Positions 35,483 to 44,695 of a DNA stretch of 64,000 bases are shown one piece after another (within the stretch, counting starts at the first letter, position 1; each line of letters begins with the position of its first letter). The DNA is from JAJDGF01 sp031549325 (GTDB taxonomy: Bacteria; Bacillota; Clostridia; Christensenellales; Aristaeellaceae). The notes under the pieces are model-generated. The model worked only from the letters and a program-made list of their open reading frames with translations. It had not been told where the DNA came from and ran no database searches. Position numbers and translations under genes: made by a program. The DNA is taken from assembly GCA_031549325.1 (NCBI GenBank), contig JAVBQA010000058.1, forward strand, positions 10,078 through 74,077. The letters run 5' to 3'.

Positions 35483-36934
35483 ATGGGCAATACCAAGTCT
35501 TCTGATGCCGCGCCGCAGATCAGCATCAACCGCCAAATCAATAAGCTGCTGCTGATCGCGGCGGTTTCGATGCTGGTGATCATCGTTGCGCTGATTTCGA
35601 TGCTGGTGGCCATCAGCAGGCAATACACCAGCGCGCTGCAAAACGCGAACTCGGCGGCGGACTTCAACAAGGAATTCAAGAACACGCTGGATTTGGAAAT
35701 GTATAACCATGTAATCCGGCCGCGTAGCAGCCAATCGGTGGAAGAGCTGCCGATGAAGGAGTTGGACGACGCCGTACAGGTGCTGCGCCGGCTGGAGACA
35801 ACCACGACGCTGCGGGACAACCGCTGGCGGATCCGCAGCATGCTCAACATGTGCGAGAACTTGCGCAGCTACATGATCGGGATTGCCCAAGCCGACCGGT
35901 ATGACGACAGGATGGAGCTTCTCGAGCGGAACATCCGGGGTGAAACCGGCCTCACCAAGCTGATCGAGACCTATATGCACGATTATGTTGACGACGAGGT
36001 TCGGGAACTCGCCCGCCTGCAAGGGGAGATCGGCACGCAGGTGACGATCGTCATTGCCTGCGCCATCGCCGGCGTGTTGTTCCTGGTGATCATCGTCCTG
36101 CTCTACTCGGTGCATTTCGCCCGGCGAATCACCGAACCGATCGCCGCCCTTGCAAAGAAGGCCGAAAAGCTGGGAGAAGGAGACTTCTCGGTGACGCCGA
36201 TCGAGACGAACAGCGCCGAGCTGCAAACGCTGGACAAAGGGTTCAACGAGATGGTCGGACGCATAAACACCCTGATGGGAAAGCAGATTGAAGACCAGAA
36301 ATACCTGCACCGCGCCGAGCTGGAGCTGCTGCAGGCGCAAATCAACCCCCACTTCCTCTACAACACGCTGGATTCCATCGTGGTCCTGGCCGAGAACCAC
36401 CGGGATGAGGAGGTGATTCAGATGGTGACCAGCCTTTCGGTGTTTTTCCGCAACTCCCTGAGCAAAGGCAAAGACATCATCACGCTGAGGGCGGAGCGGG
36501 CTCAGGTTGCCAGCTACCTGGAAATTCAGCAGATTCGTTACAGCGACATTTTGAATTATGACATCCACATCCCCGACGAATTGCTGGATTGCATGGTGCC
36601 CAAACTGGTGTTGCAGCCGCTGGTCGAAAACGCGCTGTACCATGGCACCAAAAACAAGCGCGGCATTGGCAATATTTACATCACAGGCAAGGATCTTGAA
36701 GACGACATGCTGCTGCAGGTGAAAGACACTGGCGCGGGCATGGATGCGGATCAGCTCCAGGCGCTGCAGGCGGGCGTGTATGAAGACCGCCATACGGGAC
36801 TTGGCCTTGTCAATGTTCACAAGCGCATCAAGCTGTATTGCGGCGACAGATACGGCCTTTCCTTTGAAAGCACGCTGGGCCAAGGTACTACCGTGTCCGT
36901 TCTCCTGCCCAAAGACATGTGGTCGGATGAATGA
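35483..36934 (+). CDS. Sensor histidine kinase of a three-component sugar sensor
   Basis: 483 residues; GGAGG precedes the ATG. Membrane helices about 21-44 and 187-208 flank an external domain of only about 140 residues. A HAMP domain (210-265), His_kinase domain with AQINPHFLYNTL (His290) and ATPase domain (VENALYHG, DTGAGM) follow. The small, mostly helical external part resembles kinases that read a separate sugar-binding protein instead of binding sugar themselves. The next gene encodes exactly such a protein, and the one after it the response regulator. Confidence 0.9.
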   Translation: MGNTKSSDAAPQISINRQINKLLLIAAVSMLVIIVALISMLVAISRQYTSALQNANSAADFNKEFKNTLDLEMYNHVIRPRSSQSVEELPMKELDDAVQVLRRLETTTTLRDNRWRIRSMLNMCENLRSYMIGIAQADRYDDRMELLERNIRGETGLTKLIETYMHDYVDDEVRELARLQGEIGTQVTIVIACAIAGVLFLVIIVLLYSVHFARRITEPIAALAKKAEKLGEGDFSVTPIETNSAELQTLDKGFNEMVGRINTLMGKQIEDQKYLHRAELELLQAQINPHFLYNTLDSIVVLAENHRDEEVIQMVTSLSVFFRNSLSKGKDIITLRAERAQVASYLEIQQIRYSDILNYDIHIPDELLDCMVPKLVLQPLVENALYHGTKNKRGIGNIYITGKDLEDDMLLQVKDTGAGMDADQLQALQAGVYEDRHTGLGLVNVHKRIKLYCGDRYGLSFESTLGQGTTVSVLLPKDMWSDE

Positions 36935-36948
36935 AAGGGGTGGAACGG

Positions 36949-37935
36949 ATGAAAAAGCTGCTTTTGATTGCGTTATCTGCCCTTCTGTCGCTGAGTCTTG
37001 TTGGCTGCGGCGGAAATGAGGTCGTTCTGAGCGGCGCCGATGACGACCGCTACGATGAATATATTGTCGTGGGCTTTTCCCAGGTGGGGGCGGAGAGCGA
37101 CTGGCGCGCCGCCAACACCGAGAGCATGCAGGCCGCACTGGCGGAAGCCAATGGCTATAAGCTGATTTTTGACGACGCGCAGCAAAAGCAGGAGCGACAA
37201 ATCACGGCAATCCGCAACTTCATTCATCAGGAAGTGGACTACATCGTGCTGGCCCCCACCACCGAGACCGGTTGGGACACTGTGCTCGGGGAGGCAAAAG
37301 CCGTGGGCATACCGGTCATCATTGTGGATCGGATGATCGAGGTGTCCGATGAGAGCCTGTTCACCTGCTGGGTTGGCTCCGACTTTCACAAAGAAGGCCG
37401 CATGGCCGCCACCTGGATGGCGGCGCGGTTTGGAAAGGAACCCCTCCGCATTGTCCATTTGCAGGGCAACATCGGATCGTCCGCCCAAATCGGCCGCACC
37501 GAGGGCTTGGACGCGGGGGTCCGCGCCAACGGCAACTGGACACTGGCGGCGCGCGAGAGTGGCGAGTTCACCCAGGCAAAGGGCCAGGAGCTGATGGAAG
37601 AATTCATGGCCCGGCCTGTTGATTTCAATGTGGTGTATGCCGAGAACGACAACATGGCTTATGGCGCCATCGACGCCCTGAAGGCCGCCGGGCTAAAACC
37701 CGGTCTAGACGTGTCGATCATTTCATTCGACGCCAACCGCGCGGCCCTCGGCATGACGCTGGCGGGCGAGATCAACTACAATGTGGAATGCAACCCGTTG
37801 CATGGGCCCCGTGTGCAGGCCATCATTGAGCAGCTTGAGGCTGGCGAGACCCCGCAGAAATTCACCTATGTAGAGGAGACCGCCTTCGATTGCCGAACCA
37901 TCACCCAGGAGATCATTGACAGCCGGGAATACTGA
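36949..37935 (+). CDS. Sugar-binding lipoprotein of the sensor system
   Basis: 328 residues from the ATG at 36949 (GGGGTGG upstream). The signal peptide ends in a lipobox, LVGC (Cys20), making it the only clear lipoprotein among the sugar-binding proteins here. The body has the same type I fold as the YtfQ-like transporter protein (VVGFSQVGAESDWRAANTE, APTTETGWDTVL, VYAENDNMAYGAIDAL). Lying between kinase and regulator, it is a good candidate for the ligand-sensing partner, as with AraP in Geobacillus AraPST and XylFII in clostridia. Confidence 0.88.
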   Translation: MKKLLLIALSALLSLSLVGCGGNEVVLSGADDDRYDEYIVVGFSQVGAESDWRAANTESMQAALAEANGYKLIFDDAQQKQERQITAIRNFIHQEVDYIVLAPTTETGWDTVLGEAKAVGIPVIIVDRMIEVSDESLFTCWVGSDFHKEGRMAATWMAARFGKEPLRIVHLQGNIGSSAQIGRTEGLDAGVRANGNWTLAARESGEFTQAKGQELMEEFMARPVDFNVVYAENDNMAYGAIDALKAAGLKPGLDVSIISFDANRAALGMTLAGEINYNVECNPLHGPRVQAIIEQLEAGETPQKFTYVEETAFDCRTITQEIIDSREY

Positions 37936-37970
37936 CGGACACTCCCACGAAAGGAGCAGAGGAACACGTC

Positions 37971-39554
37971 ATGTATCAGATCTTTGTTGTAGAAGACGAG
38001 CTTTTGATTCGCCAGAACATTCGGAATATGATCGAGAATATGTCAGGCCCTTATGCGTTCTGCGGGGAAGCGTCAGATGGCGAAATGGCTCTTTCCATGA
38101 TGCAGGACCTCATGCCGGATATCCTGCTCACCGACATCAAGATGCCCTTTCTGGATGGGTTCGAGCTGATTCGGCATGTGAAAGCCATGATGCCCTGGCT
38201 CAAGATCATCATCATCAGCGGCTATGGCGAATTTGAATCGGCCCAGAGAGCCATTGCCCTGGGCGTCGACCTGTATTTGCTCAAGCCGATACGGTCCGCC
38301 GATCTGGCGGAAGCCATTGAAAAGATCGCCGCGCAGCTGGAATGCGAGAAAGCCAAAAACGAGCTGCCGCCCGGGTATGACAAAGATGAGCTGCACAGCG
38401 CGCTGCATCAGCATTTTATGCAGCAATTGCTCTATGGCGGTGCGGACACGAGCCTTCTCCTTGAACGGGCGCGAGCGCTGGCATTGGACTTGGTGCACCC
38501 GCTTTACCAGATTGTCCTGTTCCATTTCGATGGCGAAGACGCCGGCCGCAGGGCGCTGCAAGCCACCTTCGCCACGATCCTGAACGACAAAAGGGTAGCT
38601 CTTCATTACTTCAACGACTCAGACCAGCTGACCCAGCTTCTGTACGCCCCGAACAGGGAGGCGCTGAGCGAAGAAGCATACCGATTCGTCAACATCGTTC
38701 GCCACGAACTGAAGGGCCTTGGCTTTGTCGTCACAACCATTGTCGGCAGTGTCGTGGAACGCGTCAGCGCCATAAAAGACGCATATGAGACAGCCGACGC
38801 CATGCTGAAAAAGGTGCGCAGCGTTTCGGCCGGGCAGATCATTGACGTGAACGATACAGCCCAGATCGCCGCGGACATCGTGAGCTTCAGCAGCCCGTTC
38901 GGCGAGGATTTCCAGCAGGAACTGCTGCATGCCTCGGCGGCGGATGTGCCTGCGCTTTTGGATGGCTATTTGAATGGCCCAAACGGCGACCAGTTCAACA
39001 GCATGTTGTTTCGCTATTACACCCTGGTCGATATCCTGAAGATTGCCGTTCGCATCGTATCGGCAGCGGAACCCGCCGCAGATCCCAAGGACATCGCCGC
39101 CCGGTTCAGCCATGAGCACGATATCTTTGCCGCGTCCAGCCGGCGGGATGATTTCAAAAAGCTGGCGTTGGAGCTTTTGCAGGAAGCAGTAAGGATGAAG
39201 CGGGAAAACCTCGGCTTCCTCCGGCACAGCCACGTCGTCAGCCGCGCCGAGGAGTATGTGGCCAAGCAATACTGTGACCCCAACATATCCCTGATCAGCG
39301 TGGCGAGGCACGTTGGAATGAGTTCCGCGCATTTCAGCACGATATTCTCGCAGACGTTGGGAAAAACCTTTATCAGCCACCTGACCTCCATGCGCGTAGA
39401 GAGAGCAAAGGATCTGCTCGTGCATACCGACATGAAGCTGTCCTCGATCGCCATGGAAATCGGGTACAATGAACCCAATTACTTCAGCCATGTTTTCAAA
39501 AAGGCCGAAGGAATCACGCCAAAAGAGTACCGCTCCAGATTCTCGCGGCACTAG
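37971..39554 (+). CDS. YesN-type response regulator (receiver plus AraC domain)
   Basis: 527 residues. Receiver domain with Asp55 in LLTDIKMPFLDG and the LLKP lysine; a middle region about 130-420; AraC domain at about 420-525 (RHVGMSSAHFSTIFSQTLG, IGYNEPNYFSHVFKKAEG). Ribosome site GAGG. It probably activates the divergent CUT2 importer when the lipoprotein/kinase pair detects sugar. Confidence 0.92.
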   Translation: MYQIFVVEDELLIRQNIRNMIENMSGPYAFCGEASDGEMALSMMQDLMPDILLTDIKMPFLDGFELIRHVKAMMPWLKIIIISGYGEFESAQRAIALGVDLYLLKPIRSADLAEAIEKIAAQLECEKAKNELPPGYDKDELHSALHQHFMQQLLYGGADTSLLLERARALALDLVHPLYQIVLFHFDGEDAGRRALQATFATILNDKRVALHYFNDSDQLTQLLYAPNREALSEEAYRFVNIVRHELKGLGFVVTTIVGSVVERVSAIKDAYETADAMLKKVRSVSAGQIIDVNDTAQIAADIVSFSSPFGEDFQQELLHASAADVPALLDGYLNGPNGDQFNSMLFRYYTLVDILKIAVRIVSAAEPAADPKDIAARFSHEHDIFAASSRRDDFKKLALELLQEAVRMKRENLGFLRHSHVVSRAEEYVAKQYCDPNISLISVARHVGMSSAHFSTIFSQTLGKTFISHLTSMRVERAKDLLVHTDMKLSSIAMEIGYNEPNYFSHVFKKAEGITPKEYRSRFSRH

Positions 39555-39610
39555 GTTTGAGATCATTCGACCTGTGCGCAGCACTTCACCCACATTGCCA
39601 GTCCGTTCAC

Positions 39611-41770
39611 CTATTGCGGCAGCTCAGGTGCTTTGCCGCATTGGGCGCGATACTGTGCCGCCGTCATCTGATGGCGCTTGCGGAACGCACGCGTGAAGGT
39701 GTTGACATGCCCGAAGCCGACCTCCTGCGCGATGTCAGCCAGCCGCTTGTCGCCATCCAGCACCAATCGCTCGGCCGCATCCAGCCGCAGTTTGGTCAAA
39801 TACTCCAAGAATCCCATGCCCATCTCGTCCTTGAGCAGTGTGCTGATGTAGTTGCTTGTATAGCCAAACACATCCGCAAGCATTGCCAGTGACAGATTCG
39901 GGTCGTGGTAGTTCTTCTTCAGATAAGCCGTGATGCGCCGCCCCGGCAACCGCGCCGAAGCGCCAACCGGCTGCAAACCCACCAGCGAGTCCAGCGCACT
40001 TTCCGGCGCCGCGTCCCCTCGAAGGCCGATCAGCGCGCTTTGGATGCGATCATCCGGGCTGGCTTGCGTCAAAAGCACATTGGCCAGATACGCCAGCGGG
40101 TAATCCCCTTGCTCGATCGCACCCGCATACAATCCTCGCAACGCATCCGGCGAGTTCAGCGGCGCGCCGCCCATTCGGCGCAGCACCTCGTTAGGCCGCA
40201 TCCGAAGCATGTCATCGGCGGGCACCACGCCCGATCGCTCAATCATCAAAGCGCGATGCAGCGCCCGGCGCGCACAAACCTTGGCTTCGTGCAAGGCGTA
40301 TACGCCGACAACCTCCGCGCTGATCACAAGCAGCGCGGCGTCGCCCAGCGCACCGGCAAGCGCGCGCAGCATCGGCTCCCAGTCCGCGAGCGGTCGCGAA
40401 CCCTGCGCGCACAACAGCATCGCGACGCGGTCATGTTCCTGCGCCAGCACGATGGTGTCCACGGCGTCCGGGTGTGTGTCGACAATGCGTTCGCACGCAC
40501 TCATGCACTCGGCAAAGGCGCGCCCTGCGGACAGCTTGTCAAGCAGCACCACTCGGAAATGTCCCGTCGCGCCGCTAAGCCCCAGTTTGTCCAGCATGTC
40601 TTTATCAACCGCGATATCATCCAGCAGCTTGATGAGCACATCCTGACGGATCACGTCCTCCATGCCCGCCACAAACCCCTGCATGCGCTCGTTTTCCCGC
40701 CAGGCCAGATCGACCACGCCGCGAATGTGAGACAGATCGGTCTCCCTCCGCCGGACCGGATGATAGCTGGCGCCGCGCACCGCCATCACAGCCAGCAATT
40801 CGCGGATCGGGTTGTACAGCCGGCGAAGAATCAGCCCGGCGATCAGGATCATGGCCAGTGCGGTCAAAAGGCCCGCGAGCAGCGTCACAAGCCGAATGGA
40901 ATAAATTCCCGCATAGATGCCCCGCTGGGGGATCATGGTCAGCACTTGCATGTTCTCGCCCGCGCTGACCGCCACAAAGTAAAGCTCGCCGAACAAGGTC
41001 GTCTCCATCCATCGTGAATCGCCGGGCTGTAGCCCGAAATCTGATAGCAGCGCAGATACGTCTGCGGCACGCGCCTCTACATCCGAGCCCGCGCCAACCA
41101 AAATCTCGCTCTTTCCGTCGAGGATGAACTGCGCCGCGCCGCGCTCTGGCGTAAGCATGTCCTCCAGGTGCCGAACGGGTACCTCAACGAGCACGCCGCC
41201 AAATGGATAGGCGCTGTAGTAGGGCAGACTCTTCCCAAACACCAGCACGTCACCGGCGTCGCCCTTCTTGACGTGGCGGGTGAATGGCTTGGCGGCGGCG
41301 AGCCCCTGAATGACGGCCGATCGGTCGGCTTGCTGGTACCGCTCAAAGAACGCGGCAGACGTGTAGCGCCCGCCATCGGTGATCACCGTGCTCGATCGGT
41401 GAAAGTACACGCCGATCAGGGTCGCCTGCGGATTGCCCATCTGCAAGCTGGAGACCGCCTGCATGATTTGGCGCAGCCGCAAGATGTCGCTGACGGTGTC
41501 GGAGGTGGACTGGGTAAGCTGGTCGAGAACCGGCTTGTTGCCGCCCAGCGCCTGCGCGATCGCCTGGAAGCGGAGGACGGACACATCGATGCGGCTGAGC
41601 AGGTTGGCGTCCCGGAGCATCGTGGCCTCGCGGGCTTGCGCCTCCAGCGAGCGCGCGGAAGTGCCAAAAGAGACCCATCCCACCAGAAACACAGAACAAA
41701 ACACAACCGCGACGATCAGTGACATCATCATAACAAACGAGCTATAACCTGCCCGGTCTGCCTTCCGCAT
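39611..41770 (-). CDS. Membrane-anchored AraC-family regulator
   Basis: 719 residues. Membrane helix about 12-34, a Cache-like external region of about 250 residues, second helix about 290-316, a long cytoplasmic region, and a C-terminal AraC domain about 608-712 (VFGYTSNYISTLLKDEMG, VGFGHVNTFTRAFRKRH). There is no receiver and no kinase motif, so signal input and DNA binding lie in one polypeptide, a type frequent beside pectin genes. Located 116 bases after the GH105 gene, it is the likely regulator of that operon. Confidence 0.87.
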   Translation of the reverse strand: MRKADRAGYSSFVMMMSLIVAVVFCSVFLVGWVSFGTSARSLEAQAREATMLRDANLLSRIDVSVLRFQAIAQALGGNKPVLDQLTQSTSDTVSDILRLRQIMQAVSSLQMGNPQATLIGVYFHRSSTVITDGGRYTSAAFFERYQQADRSAVIQGLAAAKPFTRHVKKGDAGDVLVFGKSLPYYSAYPFGGVLVEVPVRHLEDMLTPERGAAQFILDGKSEILVGAGSDVEARAADVSALLSDFGLQPGDSRWMETTLFGELYFVAVSAGENMQVLTMIPQRGIYAGIYSIRLVTLLAGLLTALAMILIAGLILRRLYNPIRELLAVMAVRGASYHPVRRRETDLSHIRGVVDLAWRENERMQGFVAGMEDVIRQDVLIKLLDDIAVDKDMLDKLGLSGATGHFRVVLLDKLSAGRAFAECMSACERIVDTHPDAVDTIVLAQEHDRVAMLLCAQGSRPLADWEPMLRALAGALGDAALLVISAEVVGVYALHEAKVCARRALHRALMIERSGVVPADDMLRMRPNEVLRRMGGAPLNSPDALRGLYAGAIEQGDYPLAYLANVLLTQASPDDRIQSALIGLRGDAAPESALDSLVGLQPVGASARLPGRRITAYLKKNYHDPNLSLAMLADVFGYTSNYISTLLKDEMGMGFLEYLTKLRLDAAERLVLDGDKRLADIAQEVGFGHVNTFTRAFRKRHQMTAAQYRAQCGKAPELPQ

Positions 41771-41886
41771 GTCACACTCCCCCTCCGCGCGCGTTCATCC
41801 AGACGCAGAAAACTATTCGCTGCCGCATGCGCGTTTTCCTGCACACTGGCCGTCCGGATGAGCTGTCACCGAAGGCTTGTATGACC

Positions 41887-42915
41887 TCACGCTTGGACGC
41901 CCAGCGACAGCAGCGCGAGCGCCAATCCCTGCCCCCAGCCCTGCATCCACTGGCGCGAAATGCCCCTGTAGCCCGCCAGGTCATTCATCACGGCGGTACC
42001 CCCCGACACGTTGAGCAGCTGCCCATCGGCGCTGATGTTTGCGAGCACGCCCGAAAACGCGCGGTTCGCGTGCTTTGTGTGCAGCGGGTTCTCATTGAGC
42101 AGCATCGCGGCCGCGATGCCGGCGCTGGCGCTGAGCTCCTCGTAGCTTTCCGGGTCATCGAGCACTGTGCGCCAGAGCCCGGCCTCAGTTTGCAACGACT
42201 TGAGCGCCGCCAGCTGATCGCGCAATGAGCAAATCACATCCATGAACTCCGGATACAGATACGGCTTGGGCAGAACGTGCGCCACCTGTGACATGGTGTA
42301 AGCCGCCCATGCGTTTGCGCGCCCCCAATGATAACCTGACATGTGATCCCCGCGCAGGTTGTCGTACCCATGATACCACAGCCCAGATTTGGGCTCCTGC
42401 AAATACCGGATATGCCAATCGTATTGGTGGAGCGCGTCGCGAATCAGCGCCTCGTCTCCCAGCTTTACGCCGGCGCGCAGCATGAAGTAGGCCGCCATAA
42501 ACAGCGTGTCCGACCATGCCTGCTCTGGGAAGTCGTTGTTGACGGACACCGTGTGCTGCAGCACGCCATCGGCAAAGCGCAGCGCGCGGTGCTGCAAATA
42601 GTCTAGTTTGGACAGCACGACATCCATATAGCGCTGGTCGCCGGTCGCCTCGTGCAGTGTCAGCAGGCAGTGGCCCATCGCGCACGTGTTGACCGTCCAG
42701 TTCGGCAAGCCCAGCTCGATCAGCTCGTCCACGCGCGCTTTCAGCAGGCGCAGGAACTCCTCATTGCCTGTGCGCTCGTAGGCGCGCGCAACCCCATAAT
42801 AGGCCACGCCGCATGGCCAATCCCACGTCAAATCCATGTCCATCGTTTTTCGCACCACGGCATCCATCAACGGCAGCAATCCGTCCGTCTCCAGTTGCAG
42901 CTTAATCACACGCAT
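41887..42915 (-). CDS. Unsaturated rhamnogalacturonyl hydrolase, GH105 (YteR/YesR type)
   Basis: 342 residues (340 if the GTG at 42909 is used, which sits 6 bases after GGGGGG; the ATG at 42915 is too close to it). Six-hairpin barrel with WDWPCGVAYYGVARAYE, SDTLFMAAYFML (Asp136 in the position of the family's catalytic Asp) and SGYHWGRANAWAAY. It hydrates and removes unsaturated galacturonic acid from rhamnogalacturonan-lyase products. No signal peptide, so intracellular. This is the strongest single indicator that the window serves RG-I breakdown. Confidence 0.88.
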   Translation of the reverse strand: MRVIKLQLETDGLLPLMDAVVRKTMDMDLTWDWPCGVAYYGVARAYERTGNEEFLRLLKARVDELIELGLPNWTVNTCAMGHCLLTLHEATGDQRYMDVVLSKLDYLQHRALRFADGVLQHTVSVNNDFPEQAWSDTLFMAAYFMLRAGVKLGDEALIRDALHQYDWHIRYLQEPKSGLWYHGYDNLRGDHMSGYHWGRANAWAAYTMSQVAHVLPKPYLYPEFMDVICSLRDQLAALKSLQTEAGLWRTVLDDPESYEELSASAGIAAAMLLNENPLHTKHANRAFSGVLANISADGQLLNVSGGTAVMNDLAGYRGISRQWMQGWGQGLALALLSLGVQA

Positions 42916-42938
42916 CCCCCCATGTCTCGATAGGTTTC

Positions 42939-42964
42939 TCGCCGGCTGAAATCGGAACCGGCGA
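42939..42964 (-). repeat. Stem-loop between binding-protein and GH105 genes
   Basis: TCGCCGG (42939-42945) and CCGGCGA (42958-42964), followed by a competing arm CCGCCGGT. It lies just after the binding-protein stop, with no U-run, repeating the arrangement seen in the other importer operons. Confidence 0.5.
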
Positions 42965-43009
42965 CATACGCCGCCGGTCCCGTCTTGATGCTTAGCACCC
43001 TGAGCTGGT

Positions 43010-44572
43010 TTACCCCTTGGCTTTCATCTCGTTGTAAACGGCCAGGCGCTCATCCAGCACTTCCTGATAGCCGCTCTCGAGGTAGTCCTTTTTGAATTCC
43101 TCGAACTTTGCGTCAAACTGATCAGGGCTGCCCATGATCAGCTCGACGGTGTACTGCTGGAACTTGGCTTTCAGCGTCTCGGCGTACTCCGCGGGGGTTT
43201 TCAGCGCGCGGTCGAACCGGAAGTTGGAATACCAGTAAGGAACGATGTGTTTCTGATAGTCCTCGTAGCGATCGTCCAGCAGGTACTCAAACCCAGCGGG
43301 CAGGTAGGTCTTCTGCGCGGCGATGGCGGCCTCGGTGCTGCCGTCACCGTACAGCTTGCCCTCGATGACCACGCACCACATGTCCTTGTTGGAACCGTAA
43401 TTCATCTGATCGGCCTCTGCGTAGTCCGGCGTGGGCACGGGCAGCCCGTTGGCGTCCAGAGAGTATTGCTTGCCCTCAAAGCCGTTCTGCATGATGAACA
43501 GATTTTCCGGCTGCACCATCCAGTCCAGGAACTTGTACACGGCGTCCGGATGCTCGCATGCCTCGTTGATGCCCATGACCATGCCGTATCCGGCGTACTT
43601 GAACTCCACCGGCTGACCGTTCGCGGTCTTCCTGGCCAGCGGGGACAGCACGGACAGCTTTGCGTCGGGCACATTCTGGATCAGCGTCTGGATGACCGGC
43701 GGCTCCTTCTGCAGGTAGAAGTTGTACACGCCCGCCTTGCCATTCATGAAGTCGGCGCGCGCCTTGGTCTGGTCTGCATCCAGCGCGAACTCGGGGCTGA
43801 TCAGCCCCTCGCTGTACAGCGTGTTGTACCACTTCAGCATGGCCTTGAACGAATCGGACGTGAACGGCGCGATTGAGAGGTCACTGTACATGGCCAGCTG
43901 ATCCTCCGGATACGGATAATCGCGGAACTCATAGTCGAAGAACTGGTTGGGCATGGGCAGGTACATCGCCAGCGGGATGGTGTCCTCGCCGCCCAGTTTG
44001 GCCTCCTTGAACGCGCGCAGCACGTCTGTGTACTCGTCGATGGTCTGCGGCATTCCCTTGCCAACGGCGTCCAGCCAATCCTGGCGGATCACGGCGGCGT
44101 AATTATAGGCGGTCGGGCGGTCGGCGCAAATGAACATCTGTTCGCCATCCAGCTCGCCCCAGTGGAAGAGCTGCTCGCGCGCCGCGTAAAAGTTGGGGGC
44201 GTTTTCCTTGAGCTGCGCCAGGTCGATGGGCTGCAGCGCGCCTGACGTCGCAAACGCCACCATGTTGGGGTAATCGTAGTCGAAGATCAGATCGGGCGCT
44301 TCGCCGGAGATCAGCAGCGTGTTGAACTTCGCGATACAGTCCGTGCGCGGGATCGCAACGTACTCCACCTTGATTTTGTTGGGGTTGCCGAAGTTCTCCT
44401 GGATGTAGTTGGTCCAGTAGTTGTTGTCGACCGGGGGCAGACCGGGGTTGTTGCGGTCGTACACCGGAATCTGGATGGTGATCCAGTCGGCATCGGCGGC
44501 AAGGGCTGACAGCCCTCCGCACACAGACAGCGCCAGCGTCAGCGCCAACACCAGAGAAAGCAGCTTCTTCAT
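43010..44572 (-). CDS. Extracellular solute-binding protein (LipO-like)
   Basis: 520 residues from the ATG at 44572, with AAGGAGGG upstream. Signal peptide MKKLLSLVLALTLALSVCGG; the Cys sits after Val, a poor lipobox, and a better peptidase I site follows at SALAADA. The large size and two-lobed pattern fit the LipO/YtcQ class that binds pectin-derived oligosaccharides. Its genes for permeases lie upstream (44694-46581), and GH105 lies downstream, so an unsaturated rhamnogalacturonide is the likely ligand. Confidence 0.88.
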   Translation of the reverse strand: MKKLLSLVLALTLALSVCGGLSALAADADWITIQIPVYDRNNPGLPPVDNNYWTNYIQENFGNPNKIKVEYVAIPRTDCIAKFNTLLISGEAPDLIFDYDYPNMVAFATSGALQPIDLAQLKENAPNFYAAREQLFHWGELDGEQMFICADRPTAYNYAAVIRQDWLDAVGKGMPQTIDEYTDVLRAFKEAKLGGEDTIPLAMYLPMPNQFFDYEFRDYPYPEDQLAMYSDLSIAPFTSDSFKAMLKWYNTLYSEGLISPEFALDADQTKARADFMNGKAGVYNFYLQKEPPVIQTLIQNVPDAKLSVLSPLARKTANGQPVEFKYAGYGMVMGINEACEHPDAVYKFLDWMVQPENLFIMQNGFEGKQYSLDANGLPVPTPDYAEADQMNYGSNKDMWCVVIEGKLYGDGSTEAAIAAQKTYLPAGFEYLLDDRYEDYQKHIVPYWYSNFRFDRALKTPAEYAETLKAKFQQYTVELIMGSPDQFDAKFEEFKKDYLESGYQEVLDERLAVYNEMKAKG

Positions 44573-44642
44573 CAATCTTTCCCTCCTTTTTTGCTTATGC
44601 AATCCGCGTTATGCGGCTTGACATCCCTACACTGGATTCAAA

Positions 44643-44695
44643 AGAGACAGTATCCTGTTTGCCCTGGTTTCAGGGACAGCGCCCCAAATGTCTCT
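44643..44695 (-). repeat. Stem-loop between permease and binding-protein genes
   Basis: Outer arms AGAGACA (44643-44649) and TGTCTCT (44689-44695) enclose an inner CCCTG/CAGGG stem. It overlaps the permease stop and precedes the binding protein, so it could raise or tune expression of the downstream gene. Confidence 0.45.

Noticed and set aside
35351..37138. 595-codon minus-strand frame
   Set aside because: Antisense to the kinase and lipoprotein genes, no recognisable domain.
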